Part shown: positions 24,894-37,180 of the stretch, in pieces
How the letters are laid out: each line of letters opens with the position of its first letter
Numbering within the stretch: the stretch's first letter is position 1
Source: Chamaea fasciata
Taxonomy: Eukaryota; Chordata; Aves; Passeriformes; Sylviidae
Assembly: GCA_029207755.1 (NCBI GenBank)
Contig: JARCOQ010000002.1
Location: 81,152,317-81,216,316, forward strand
Length of the DNA stretch: 64,000 nucleotides
Reading direction: 5' to 3'
Notes under the pieces: generated by a model
Databases searched by the model: none
What the model was told of the DNA's origin: nothing
What the model saw: the letters and a program-made list of their open reading frames with translations, nothing else
Translations under genes and position numbers: made by a program

Positions 24894-27800
24894 AATAATA
24901 TCTACCTTCACTAGAGGAGCAAATTATACAAACTTTAAAAAATTATTTGTAGATTTTAATTTGTAGAATTTCATTATACAATAATAAATTATCTTAACTA
25001 TATTAAATTATATAGAAGTTTTTCTGCCTCATAAACCTGTAGCTTCATTTAACTTAATATTAAGTAATATTAATTAGTCAATACTATCCCATAATATTAA
25101 ATTCTGTAGGTTTAAAAAAAAATCTACAGAACTACATAGATCCTTATGGCTATTACCACTTCTGGAGAATTTTTGAGAAAAATTCCTAATGACTATAAAA
25201 GTACTCAGCAGTACACTTTGCAAATCCACGTGGATATGAGTTTCATTATGGTTTGCATTCACTCCATACATTAAATAAATTAACCTCAATTTCTTTTCTT
25301 CTCTGGATGGATCTCAGATGAAAAGATGGAATCCAAGTTGTTTGTTCTTACCCTTTTGATTTCATTTTCCTTACAAAATATTAAAATTTAAAATTATCTT
25401 TGTGGAGTCTTCATATATTCAGATTGATATTCACTAACAGGCACTTTCCATTTCCATGGATAAGGTGTCCACCTCCATCTTCCTCATCTCCTCTGAACTA
25501 GGCATCACATTCTTCTGCAAGGTGTTCTCTGAGGGAAGGAGCACCTATACATGTTCCAGCAGTTCCTCTTCCCCTGAGTCAGAAAGTTCCATTCATTCTC
25601 AGCAAAGAAAATGCTGAAACAATCAGATACAAGCATTTGACAAAGGCCTTATGATCTCTTTTTAGTATAGCCTTTCCTACAGAGACACTGCCATTTCTTC
25701 AATTATTTAAAATTAATTTTCTTCATGTTCTTTTATCACACTGTAATGTCCCCTCACTTCCTCTGCAAAATTCCTTTGTAATGTTTGAGAGGTCTAAAAA
25801 GGTTAACATCTATCAGCCACATATCAGGTTGGCTGATGCCTTCCATGGTCTGCTATGAGCAGCCTGCTTCTCTGCTCCAGGGCTGCACAGCAAGCTTCTC
25901 AACTCCAATCAACTCCAAAAGCTGCCTGTGCCTACTGGTGCTCAGAAACTCCACAAGCATGATGTAAAATATATTATCTGTAATCATGTAAATTTGTACA
26001 GTCAGAGAGTTGATTTTTACTTGCTTGGCAGGAGGCTTGCAACACTCCAAAGCTTTTAAATTGCTAGGTACGACTGCTGTGACATTTCAATTCAGCTGTG
26101 TACATCCCAAATGATAGAACGACCATCTCTGACCTTTCACATGCACGTATATGCATAAAGCTCGACAGTAAGTAAATGTTTGAAAGCTCTCTGAGCACCA
26201 AAGGCAGCTTCTCCCTTGCATGTATATGTGCAAAGATTCAGAAAGTTTTCATTAATATTCTGTTAAAGTAAGCTTGTGAAATTTTGCTGTTAGCAGCAGC
26301 ACTCAGCCTCAGAGAAATAATAGGTGAAAGACAATATGTGTTATGCATTCACATCAAACCTTGACAGGAAAGCAAAGCATTATCTAGGGCTGTGCTCCTC
26401 ACAAAGGTTCATTCCCCTCACCCCTGGGCAGAGCTGCCAGGCTGATGTGGAGCTGTGTCACTTGTGGCCCACTCCTCAGCTGCATTATGCTGGCAAATGT
26501 CAGGCAGAGACCTGCATTCATACTGTGCCACTCTTTCTGTTTTCTTCATTCAGCCAGAGAGCCCAAAGTACATTCCCCAGAAGAGGAAAGTGCTAGCTAT
26601 CAGAAAAAAAATTTATGAAAGCATAAGGGCGTATGGCATGCAGCAAATGAACTGATTTAGTGTGGTTACTAAGTAATCTCTTGCAAACACAGATCCTCAG
26701 ACGTTCTGCCTGTTGATCGAAGCTTTTTTGTCTACCAAACAACAGCATGTAAATAACGACTCATTTCCTCTTTCTGGCAGAAGGTTGAAGGGCACCTTTG
26801 AGAGCTTTATCTATTAATGTACATAAATTTTCTGCTCACAGCCCCTCATAGGATTTGATAAAACAAAAAGTGACCAAAAATTCTGTCTTAAATGCTGCCC
26901 TCCATAACAAGAATATCCTTTTCTTTAATGTGAGGAATTGACTTCTTAATGGAATAAAATAAATGACTTTATAACCCTTCTATGGGAAGTGTCTGGTCCA
27001 AATCTCTTGGCAATATGTCACAAAGCTAAACAGAGCAACAAATCTGCAGCCTCCTCTCTGTGTGTGAATGGAGATATGATCTTTGGATCATGAAGAGAAG
27101 GGCCATCACAAACCCTCTTGCACCTATCTAAAAGCCAATGAATTTCAATAGAGACTTTGTCCGCAAATAAATTTTTGATTTATACCAGTGTTACTTGTCC
27201 TAGAACCCATGCTTACACATGAAGTGCGATGAACACCAAGGGGAATCCCAGACATTTACTCTTGAATCCCTAGAGAATAAAGCATAAAATTACTTTCCTT
27301 GCCTGTGATATATTTTGACATAGCTCTCCAAAAATCTTTCCCGTTCTACAATGACAAAAATCCTAGATTTCAAGATATTCTTACACTATAAGCTAGACTA
27401 AAAGTCCTTGTGACTGACCTTAAAATATCCAATGGCCCAACAGTTTTGAATAAAGCAGATTTGGGACTGATCCCTAAAGATGTTCCACAGCTATGAAATC
27501 ATTGACTTTCTGGTTCATAAGATTGCCTCTAAAGTAGATAACTTTTTTTTTGTGTGAAAAAATAAAGAATTCCATCAAAATGTGCTTTGGTTTTGAGGAA
27601 TATTCATTTTCTGACATTAAAATCCTATTGAAAGTAAATTTATGACAAGATCACCAAAACAGAGCTCTTCAGAGAAAAATCCAGATAGAAAGTGAATTAC
27701 AGTTCACTAGAATTTTCAACCACAATAAAATTGTGCACTACAATGGTATTTTGGAAAATCAGAACATAACCATCCAGACAAATGCTTTTGTCATCTGTAT

Positions 27801-28607
27801 TTCCTGTTTAACATGTGAAAAATGTACATTTTCATCTAATTGCCATTTAGAATTTAGGAATATTACCGTGATTTTAGTTGTTGAATTGAGTAAGTACTTG
27901 AGCATTGTCTGCCAGCAGCAGGTACAAAAAGAACTCTAAGATCTCGTTTTAAAATATGAAGGGACCTTAGCTTGGCACTTCAGATTATTTTGCTGATGTG
28001 GGGTCTCTCTCCTTCCACTTCTCCTTGCCAAACTTTTACTCATGATAGGGAGCACTTAATGAAGGAGGAAGCTCTTTAATAGTGAGATTTCAGAACAACT
28101 ATAAGGTGTTGTAAAAGCTACAGAAAGCATCACAAATGTTTCCTGAAAAACTCTAAACCTTGAGAGGAGAGTCCACTTTCTGTCACCCTTTTTACTAAAG
28201 CAAAAGACTAAATTGAAATGGATGGCTGACTACCCTCCTGCAGCCCTAGAACTCAGAAACTGCAGGCAAGCATGTGAGAGAAAAAAAAAGAAAAGTGAGG
28301 GCAGTAAGACCATTTTGGAACCCAAGGGGAATGTGAATCCATCCTCACAGTTCTTAGAAACAATATGGTTAAGCACAAATTTTAACTTGCTGTTTTAGCA
28401 CATCCATTTAGAGTGACTCGTCTAATTAAACCATCTTGAACTTAACATATAAGAGCATGTTTAAGGCATTTGTATTTCTTTTAGGTTTAATAACCCTTTG
28501 CAGATGAATTTGGGATCAAATCAATTCCATTGAATTAATGGAATAAACAAAAACATGCTCATGTCCTTCCAAAATACCATCTGCTACAGAACTAAAGGGA
28601 CAGCATC

Positions 28608-28740
28608 AAAAAAACCCCCCACAAACAAAAGAAAAAACACACACACAAAAAAACAAAACTTCCAAAATAAAGCAAAACTTGACCCTCTCAAGATAGAAAA
28701 TAAAAAAAAAAAATAAAAAAAAAAATAAAAAAAAAAAGAA
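28608..28740. repeat. A-rich low-complexity tract
   Basis: A-runs are broken by C-rich pieces, followed by repeated AAAAAT-type units. It is simple low-complexity DNA that could be a decayed retroposon tail, though no body is recognisable next to it. Confidence 0.85.
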
Positions 28741-29907
28741 AATTATCTTTAAGGATAGATCGAAAGGAAAGAGAAAATAAAAAAATTATTCACTACAACT
28801 GTAATAATATTAATAATTATAATAATTATAATAATAATTTTATTGTTATTGTGGGGCTTTTGATTGAAAAGTATCTAATAATTGATGATAGCTTTGAAAA
28901 GGTGCATTTTTAAAAATTTGTTAGACAATTTTTATCAAGGTACTTTTTTTTGTGAATTTTATCTACTAGCTGTGAGATTACTGTATCCAGGTTTGAGCAC
29001 TCTAGGCCATACTCTTTTTCTAAACGGACATGAGATCAAAAGTTCTGTTTACTTGAAGTTGTATGAAAGGTCATCATTGTGTTATGACCATTCGCCCCCA
29101 CAGTGGATAGTCAAACCTTTATAAATATAACCAAGCAGCTGAAGAGGTTACTGGGACACCAATACTCAGGAAAATTTGTGGGCACTTGAAGGAGGAAAGC
29201 ACCAGTAACTAGCACAGAGGTCAGCAAGAGATTACTTGGAAGGGCTGCTAAACTATATCTATGAACATACCTCTAAAACATGCCTTGAACATGCTATGCT
29301 AGAAAGAATACAGGAGCATAAACATTTGTATAAGGAAAAAAAAATATATAGATAAGCTATATGTATTCCTCTGCAGCAGATTTCACACCCTCAAATATTT
29401 CTCCATGAGACTAGATAAAAATTGCTGAGATAAAGGGCTGGGAATAAAATTTATAGGGCTGAATCTACATGGTAGGACTATGTTAAATGTTATAATATTA
29501 CACAATTTAGTATCTGTCTAGTTTTGAATTTCGTATTTTTAAATTCTATTTTTATTTGTTTTAATATAGCTTATTATTTTGTCTCACAGTTAGGGCAAAT
29601 TCTAATGAAGATTTATAGCCACGTAACACTAACCTAAGCTAAAGGCTGATTTGATTTAATAATTTGTTCCTATTATTTTCACTTACATTTACATAGATAG
29701 AGATATCACTAATACTAAAACATTATATATTATAATAGCTAGACATGCAAGTAATTGTATCATCTATATCTCATCTGGTTTTCAACTGAGACATTTATTT
29801 TATCTTCACTGTTCATCTGAAGAGCATATTAATTTTGAAAGTTTATTTCATTAAGTTGAAAAACAACTGCTTTAAAGCAGAGGAAATAGGTTGAGAAACT
29901 AGTAAAA

Positions 29908-29908
<1 letters not shown>

Positions 29909-29944
<36 letters not shown>
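29909..29944. repeat. (TG)n microsatellite
   Basis: About 17 TG dinucleotides, ending in a TGCGTG interruption. Confidence 0.95.
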
Positions 29945-29950
<6 letters not shown>

Positions 29951-31095
29951 CTTGGTTCCTGTTCTTCAATTGTGTTGAAAATTTTTCATTATTATTCTTG
30001 TAAATAAGATACCCACTAAGATAAGGTAGTCCTTTAAATGGTGTTGAATTTATATGCTTAATTAACTATCCCTGAAATGAAGCCAGCATACCAGCATCCA
30101 CCTCTACAAGTTAAACTAAATTTGACATTTTTACTTGCTTGAATATTACTGACTAATATTACATTAATATTAAGGCATGGTACAAGGGCAACAACTCAGC
30201 CTCCTTCCCTGTCATACAGGATTAGAACCAGATCAGTCTTTCAAGCATCCTTGATAACCTATAAACAATTCTTCTTCACAATTGTCATTGCACCCAGAGG
30301 TGAAAGATAAATTATTATTTCTACCAGGGCAGGAATGGTCAGAAGATTTTTTGAAATGATGTTATGAACATTCTTCACTTGATTGGGAATGATTGAGAGA
30401 TAGAATGATTCAAAGCGACTTCTTGTGTTGAATTTTATGAGATGGATAGTTCTGCAGTAGGACAATGCTGACAGAATAACTACTGCAGACATTTCAATGT
30501 AAGTACAACAATGCACAGCTAAGTTGTAATCAATACATCTTTATTTCCTGGCAGGAACACATTTTTACTAGATACGATGAGTGTCTAATCTATCTCCCAC
30601 AGTATAGCATACGTATAAAAAACTGGTACCAAGCTGGAGAAAAGGAAAAAAAATAGACTGATGGCTGAGCATTAAATTACAACTTTTGAGAATTTCAAGA
30701 TGGACCTGAAAGAAAAGTATTAAATGCAAGCATAAACAAAATACCTTTGTGAAAACGATGTTTCTTTACACTATTTCCTCATGTGTTTGAATCAAAGTGC
30801 AGGCACTACTGGTCTGGATGGCTTAGGAAGAAATTCACACCTTTTGATTTACTTAGGGAAGGCAATTTACACAACCAGTTGATCCATTTGACTGACACTG
30901 ACATTCATCCAAATCAAAGGTCACTCTCCATCCCCTTTGTGTTGAGATAAATTCAGTTTTCTTTACAACAGTTGCACTGATTCTCTATTTTTTTTTTTTT
31001 GTTCCATCCATGCCTTGCCTTTTGACCTACGTAAACTGTCCACAACCCATCAAAAGTAGATGAACAGCATCATTGCTCTTTTCTGTGTGTGAATT

Positions 31096-32175
31096 TGTAG
31101 TAGGTTGATGCTGGCCAGAGGCCTGGCACCCAGGCTCTGTTCACTCACCCCCCTCTGTAAACCAGACAGAGGAAAGAAAATGTGACAAAGCATTCATGAG
31201 TTAAGGACCAGAAGAGATCACTCATCAAATACCATCACAGGCAAAACAGGCTCAGCTTAGAAATATGCATTAAAGTTATTCCTAACAAAATCCAAGCAGG
31301 ATAATGAGAAGTAAAATAAGCCCTTAAAAAGACCTTCCCCCCACCCCTCCCTCTTTCCCAGCTCTACCTTCTACCCCAATTGTGAAAGGAGGGAGGGAAT
31401 GTGGTTATGCTCTGTTCATCACCCATGGCTTCTCCCGCTGCTCAGGGAGAGCCATTGTTCCCCGGCTGCACTGTGGGGTCCCTCCCACGAGAGACAGTTC
31501 TTTCTCTGTGACCTTCTCCAACATGGTTCCAACCTCATGAGCAGCAGCTCCCTGTGAACTGCTGCCATGTGAGTCCATCCCCAGGTAAACAGCCCTCCCC
31601 AAACTGCTGCAGCGTGGGTCGCTCTTCCATGGGGAGCAGCCCTCCAAGGACAGGCTGTTCCAGCATGGGAGCAGGGCCCTTCACACCTTGGGTCTCCCAT
31701 GGGTTTACAGCCTCCTCTCAGGCATCCACCTGCTCCAGAGTGGGGCTCCTCCATGGGCCGCAGATGGATCTTTGCAATCCCATGGGCCTCCATGGGCTGC
31801 AGGGGCACAGCTGCTGCACCATGGTCTGCACCATGGTCTCCAGAGGAATCCTGGGTCCAGCACCTGGAGCACCTCCTCCCCCTCCTTCACTGACCTTGGT
31901 GTCTGCAGAGTTGTTCTCCTCACATGTCCTCACCCTGCCCTTCTCTGTCCACAATCAATACTGAGCAACGTTTTGTTTTTCCTTCTTCTTAAATATGTTA
32001 TCACAGACATGTTACCACCATTTCTAATTAGTCCATCTTGGTCAAAGGCACACTCATCTTTGGAGCCATCAAGGATTGGCTCTGATAGACGTGGTGGAAA
32101 CTCCCAGCAGCTTCTCACAGAAGCCACCCCTGTAGTGCCTCCACTACCAAAACTGGACCATGTAAACCCAATACA
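31096..32175 (-). mobile_element. Solo LTR of an avian ERVL-like retrovirus, antisense
   Basis: This is the second and more complete copy of the LTR seen at 16977-17832, here in the opposite orientation. The plus strand starts 'tgtagtaggttgatgctgg' and ends 'tgtaaacccaataca'. Read on the minus strand this gives TGTATTGGG...CTACA, with TG/CA ends. Near the promoter half the minus strand has a TATA-like 'aacatatttaagaaggaag'. Repeated CCATGG-containing units occupy the middle. The flanks are GAATT (31091-31095) and GTATT (32176-32180), a 5-bp target duplication with one mismatch. Length is about 1080 bases versus 856 in the other copy, which has lost segments from its 3' half. Open stretches of 60-180 codons on both strands are by-products of the GC-rich repeats. 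Confidence 0.82.
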
Positions 32176-35039
32176 GTATTATATGAAGGGACAAGACTAT
32201 TCCAATACAGAATCTTAGGGACTTTGGCCAGAGTTTGGAGGTAAGCATGTGCAAACACCATTTCCTTAGGGACAACATTTTTATGCTGTTCTGGTAGAAG
32301 AGAGAAGCCACCAAGACATCTGTATAATCACCATTGCTATCACTCAAGTCTGCCTTCATTCTCCATCTACTTCTGACCCTGAAAAGCTCCTCAGCCTAAA
32401 TCCATAGCTGGAATTCCTCTCAGAATTGTGGTATTTTTGTGGCTTATTTTCTGTAAGGCTACTTGCTATAGTTCAAGTATATTCTGCACCAGGTTCCAGA
32501 CTGCAACCACCCAGCCATGGTTCATAAGCCACTCTGTCCTAATTAATTGTTTCAAGTAGTGGCAACCTTAACATTTTTTAAATTATCAGTGGTTTGGGGG
32601 ATTTTGTTGTTTTGGCTTCTTTATTATTATTATTTTTATAAACCAGGTCTTAAAATGAAAGAATTCTGATTAATAAAAAGAAAAATATTCAGATTCCAGC
32701 AAGTTACTTCAGTTTAAGAACTTTCCAGGATATTTTTATTTAGAAACAAGTTTAGATCAGTGGTGACCAGAACAGGCTGTACTTTGCACTTATTAGTGGG
32801 ATAGAAAAAACTGATAAAAACAGGCATTTGGGAATTTAAGAGGGAATTTGGTATACCCTTCCATCTTTTATTTTTTTTCCCTTTAAGATGAGGAGAAGAT
32901 GTTTTACTTTTCTTATAAGATGCATTTGTTATTCATGTTTAGAGGACTAAAGATCAAAAAATGTGCTAAAACTTTTGGAGATCAAGCCCACCCCCAGCAT
33001 GTTTTTCTTGGGTTACAGTGCTATATCTTCACCCACTTGATGTCTACTGTGGGGAATGCCCTTTTGAAAGTGGGTATCTATTTTGAGAGAATAGCCATGG
33101 TTACAAAAAAGGCCCTAAATTTTGCATTCAACACAGCAAAATGGTCTTCCTTGAAGAGGAGATACGTACAATGACCTTCCTCCTGCAACACCACAGTCTT
33201 GTGGTTCAAACACTTTAAAAACATGACAGTAAGTATTTTAATATGTGCCACACTATGGAGAGCCTGTAGCTCAAATTACTCACTTGCAAATTTCACATGC
33301 AACTACACAAATTGTGCTAAAAAGGAGATTTCCTCTCCTTCTGTCTACATTTAGACAAAGGCTTAGGTTAATGAAATAAGAAAACCTTGTGTGAAGTTCT
33401 GAATCAGGGACATAAGCTTTTGTATAAGAGTTACTGAACCCTTTTACAGGAAACCTTGGCTCCTTATACAGAGAAGAACAAGTGTCTTCCTCAGACATCT
33501 GAAAGCACTTCTCTCTCATCCTGCTTTGAAAGCCTAGGCACCTCTCCTAGACTTAGCAAATTATGGCAAAGAGCCTTGCAATCAGCACATTGCCACATCT
33601 GTGTCACAGGCCCGAAATATGTCTGTGCCTATGCAGATTCTGGTCCTGAAGGTTTTTCCCTAAGACAACTTTTACGCTTCTCTCTCTGTTATGTCACCGT
33701 CTTCATTACCCAACTGAACTCCTACAGTTTCTTTGACTCTCTAAAGGCTATTTTCTCCCTTCTGCTTAATTCAATATCTCTAACACTTGTCTTATACCCC
33801 CTGCTTTTAATTTTGAGGCCCTTCGTGCTAGGAGATAAGCTTGTGGCAGATGTAATTATCCAGCAGCGTATTAGTCACTTGTTACTGCCACCTACCTGCC
33901 TCTTTCGTACTAGTGTTTCCACTGGGGAGGCAGAGATTGGAAAGCCTTTCATCTTCCTTATAATTATTTCTTCATAAAAAATAGCTGTGTGGAAGCTAGA
34001 CACAAAAAAATCAGAAGTTTAAATCTGGGACTCATCAGTCCTGTAAATCAATAGATTTTAATTGCAGAATCTACCTTATGCTTTATCTCTATTGCAGGCA
34101 TCACTATGTTGACTTTTTAAACTGAAAACAACAAATATAGTCATCTTATTTAGCTTTAAGCTTTTACTATTTACTGCAGGCCCGTGCCTTCAGCTAGACC
34201 CAGACACACCTTTCAAAAATCCAAAGCTAAAAAAAACTTATAAAGCCAGAGTATAACTGAAGTTTAAACTTTACTGTTCAGGTTCTGTAATACTTTTGCT
34301 TTAGTTTCCTAGTTGCAATTTGCAGTCTCTGCAGCTCTTTAGGAGGTTTTTTATCAGCTGTAGGTGAAACTCACAGTGCATTTGGACAAATAGAAGACGC
34401 ATCTGAGAACCACTAGCTCTCTTCCATCCAGGGTAGTGGATTAGGACAGATGGGTAAGCAGGCAGGTGAACCACCCTAGATCATAAGGATGCTTGGCAAC
34501 ACTGGGCAGAGGCTTCTAAACCTCAGTGTAGACTCCAGTTCAAAATAATCACTGAATCACCAGTTGGACCCGAAATTATTTTCACAGTTGCTTCCTTGCA
34601 TCAAGCTTCTGGTTTTACATGGGTTTACTACTTTCAATACAGCGCTACTTGTGTGTTGGTTCCATTTTCCTCATTCTGCACCAGAAACAAAAAAATTCTG
34701 TTAGCAAGACGATGCAAGGTGTTTCTGCAGAATTTCCCTCAGATATTCATGACTTCATCCACCTTCCCTCTGTGCCAGCCCGTGCTGGATCTGCAGTGGC
34801 TTTATGCAGCATCACTCTGGAGGCTCTGTGTCACTCTTAGAGCTCTCAGCAATGGGAATGAGTGCAGGGAGGCCAGGGCCTGGTTTGCATGCAGCAGTTC
34901 AGGAGTTTCTGAACAGCACAGTTATTGACTCGAGTTCCAAACGGTGCAAAGGGAATACTTCCACACGCACACAGCGAGATTCATATGGCACCACACTTGA
35001 GTTTAGAGGCCCAGCTCACAGAAATTCGCTCTGCACTGA

Positions 35040-35126
35040 GTTAGCTCACTCTCTTTGCAAGGATTAATGGAGTAATTAATCAGGAACCGGATAAACAACC
35101 CGCAGATAATTCACAGTTGATTATGG
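35040..35126. promoter_or_regulatory. Candidate conserved noncoding element
   Basis: A compact block with clustered TAAT cores, including the near-palindrome 'gattaatggagtaattaatc', and with CpGs kept nearby ('aaccgg', 'cccgcag'). CpGs in an AT-rich desert usually decay unless selected. The call rests on composition and motif clustering only. It could equally be chance or an unrecognised repeat. Confidence 0.25.
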
Positions 35127-36894
35127 TTTCTTTAATCTGTCTCTGCTCCTGGATTGAAATTTTATGTAATGCACAAGCCAAGAGTGTTTCTGCTAAATTC
35201 ATAGTGGATATTTGCAATCAAGGTCCCTTAACACAGCTTGGTATAAGTGTTAACTTTTGCTCAAGGGAGTATGGAAATGATGGGGTCGCTGTAGGTCAGT
35301 ATAATATGAAAGGATGTCAGACTAACTGCCCACCTTCAACGAAAGCTGACACTGAAATTTTTAAGATCCTGTTCATTGAAGGGAAATCTTGCTCTTTTGA
35401 GGATTGCAATTTGAAAAGGTATGGACTTGTTTGGCTTTAAAAATGAGCCTTCAAGGTGGAAAAAGACAAAAAAGCTTCTCCACTTTACAGTGGAAACACA
35501 TTGTCTGAGGAAAAATATTTCAGTTGCGCTAAACCAATGGCACAAAAGGATGGACATGGCTTATAAAGAACCTGTGCTCTCAGGTACCTTTGAAGCTCTT
35601 TATTATTTTGTCCCCTGACATTAACTCAAAGATCTGATGGGTCCTACCTTTGCAATGTTTGAGGGGAACTGAAAGCCAGAAAATTATTTTGAGAAATATC
35701 AACACCTTAATTAGAAGTTTCTGTGAGAAGAAAAATTACTTTTCTAAATTAACTGCTGGTTTTATATAATTGCAAATAACTGTACAGACTCCAAGAAGAT
35801 GGCTCAGTTAAAGACCATGCTGTGCTAAACTAATATCACAAGGGGAACAACCTTTAGACATATTGTATTAATGTAGTAAATGAGGGCAAAAAGGCCTTTA
35901 GAGACTGAAAAAATAACCTATAAAAATTCACAAAAGAACTCAGGTTTGCAGCTGTGCCTATGAGCTGTTCGACAATATGTTTACTGCATTATCACTCTTG
36001 TAGGCATTTGAAATGCCATGGCAACTATAATTTTAAGGGTAAACTTGCCCTAAATATCTGCTGCTATCTTCACCCAGAATCAACTGCAGCCCAGAAGCTG
36101 GTAGACATCTTGCTGATTCTCATGACCCATTTATTATACTACCCCTCATCTTACCTCTAGAATGCAATCTGAAAGGCGACATCAAAATTCACCTACCCAA
36201 AGGAAAACAGAAAGTAGCTGTGCAGGGGGAGCTGCAGGTGATCACAGCATCTCACACCCAGTGTGGGAAACCCATGTTCACACCCATAAAAAATTACCTC
36301 TGACAATAGGAGCAGGTACCGCATCCCCTGCTTTTCATACGTTGTCTCCAAGACAGGAATTCATGGCCTTGTGGAGGCTCTCTCCCAAGGGCATGAGGAC
36401 AGAAAGATGCAAATCTGTCTGAAGTATGACTGTATGACTGTATGCATCATTTATACATACATATTGGGTCAGGGGTATTGCCGTAGGGACATCTAGACTC
36501 TAGTCCCAGTGATTTTGGGATTAGTCCCAACTGATCTTAGGGCACATGTACAGAAAAAACAGTCTTGGGCCCTAGTGGACTCTGAAGTAGAGACTAGAAA
36601 TTCCACTCACCCCAGTCTTAGGTGGATTATCAGAATTACCAGTTTGCTTTTACCTACTTAAATTCCATTTAGATCTTGTTTTAAAGTACTTCATGTCTGT
36701 CTTCATATAAGCGGCTGTGGAATTAAAAGACAGTGAGATGTGTGGATGAAGACAACTCTGTAAGAGTTATGCAATTTGAATTATTTTTGGTAATCTGTCT
36801 TTAACATGTCCATAAATGTCCCACAAGAAGTTAGTGCTGTAGTCTTGTGGCAGAGAAACAGGAAGTGTTGAAGAAAAAGAAGTCATAAATGCTC

Positions 36895-37180
36895 AATTTT
36901 TTAATCTACAAGCTTTTAACGCGTTTACAGCAGTCGATTTCTTGCCCATTCTACTCATGTTCTTATTAACTAAGCCGCAGTCCTTCTTGGAAGTTAATAT
37001 TTTATTTTAATAGCACATACTACCACCTGCTGTAAGCAACGGAAATTGCCTTTGCAATTTCAGAGTTTTTAAAGCTGCATTAGGCCGGCAGCCTTAGATT
37101 TCAAATACAGCTAGATTGTCAGCATCTCTTTCTGATGCTAATTTAATTAGCTATTCATCCAAATGTTTTCTAGCCCTGAA
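36895..37180. promoter_or_regulatory. Candidate conserved noncoding element (enhancer-like)
   Basis: In an otherwise CpG-poor region this block keeps several CpGs ('aacgcgtttac', 'cagtcgatt', 'agccgcag', 'aacgga', 'ggccggc'). It ends with 'gatgctaatttaattagct', which has a POU/homeodomain-like look. E-box-like 'caccacctgctg' also occurs. No frame is open and no repeat family was recognised. Deserts beside developmental genes such as NALF1 often contain such elements, but the assignment here is inference. Confidence 0.3.

Larger units (their letters stand above)
24894..31095. other. AT-rich intergenic DNA
   Basis: A long AT-rich stretch with simple repeats (28608-28740 A-rich, 29909-29944 TG) but no recognised gene. 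A 90-codon open stretch at 26324-26596 and an 85-codon one at 30516-30259 (minus) have no known relatives that I can identify. Homopolymer and AT-rich content around 28700-28850 makes it unlikely coding territory. Confidence 0.5.

Noticed and set aside
16977..32175. One provirus bounded by the two similar LTRs
   Set aside because: The LTRs are in opposite orientation and each has its own target duplication. No gag, pol or env remnant was seen between them, and a CR1 copy and unique DNA fill the interval.
31419..32218. Open stretches of up to 176 codons on both strands
   Set aside because: They fall inside the antisense LTR and result from its GC-rich repeated units, so they are not retroviral proteins or host genes.
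33456..33977. 173-codon plus-strand open stretch
   Set aside because: The hydrophobic and leucine-rich second half looks membrane-like, but no known family is recognised and no splice or promoter context supports it.
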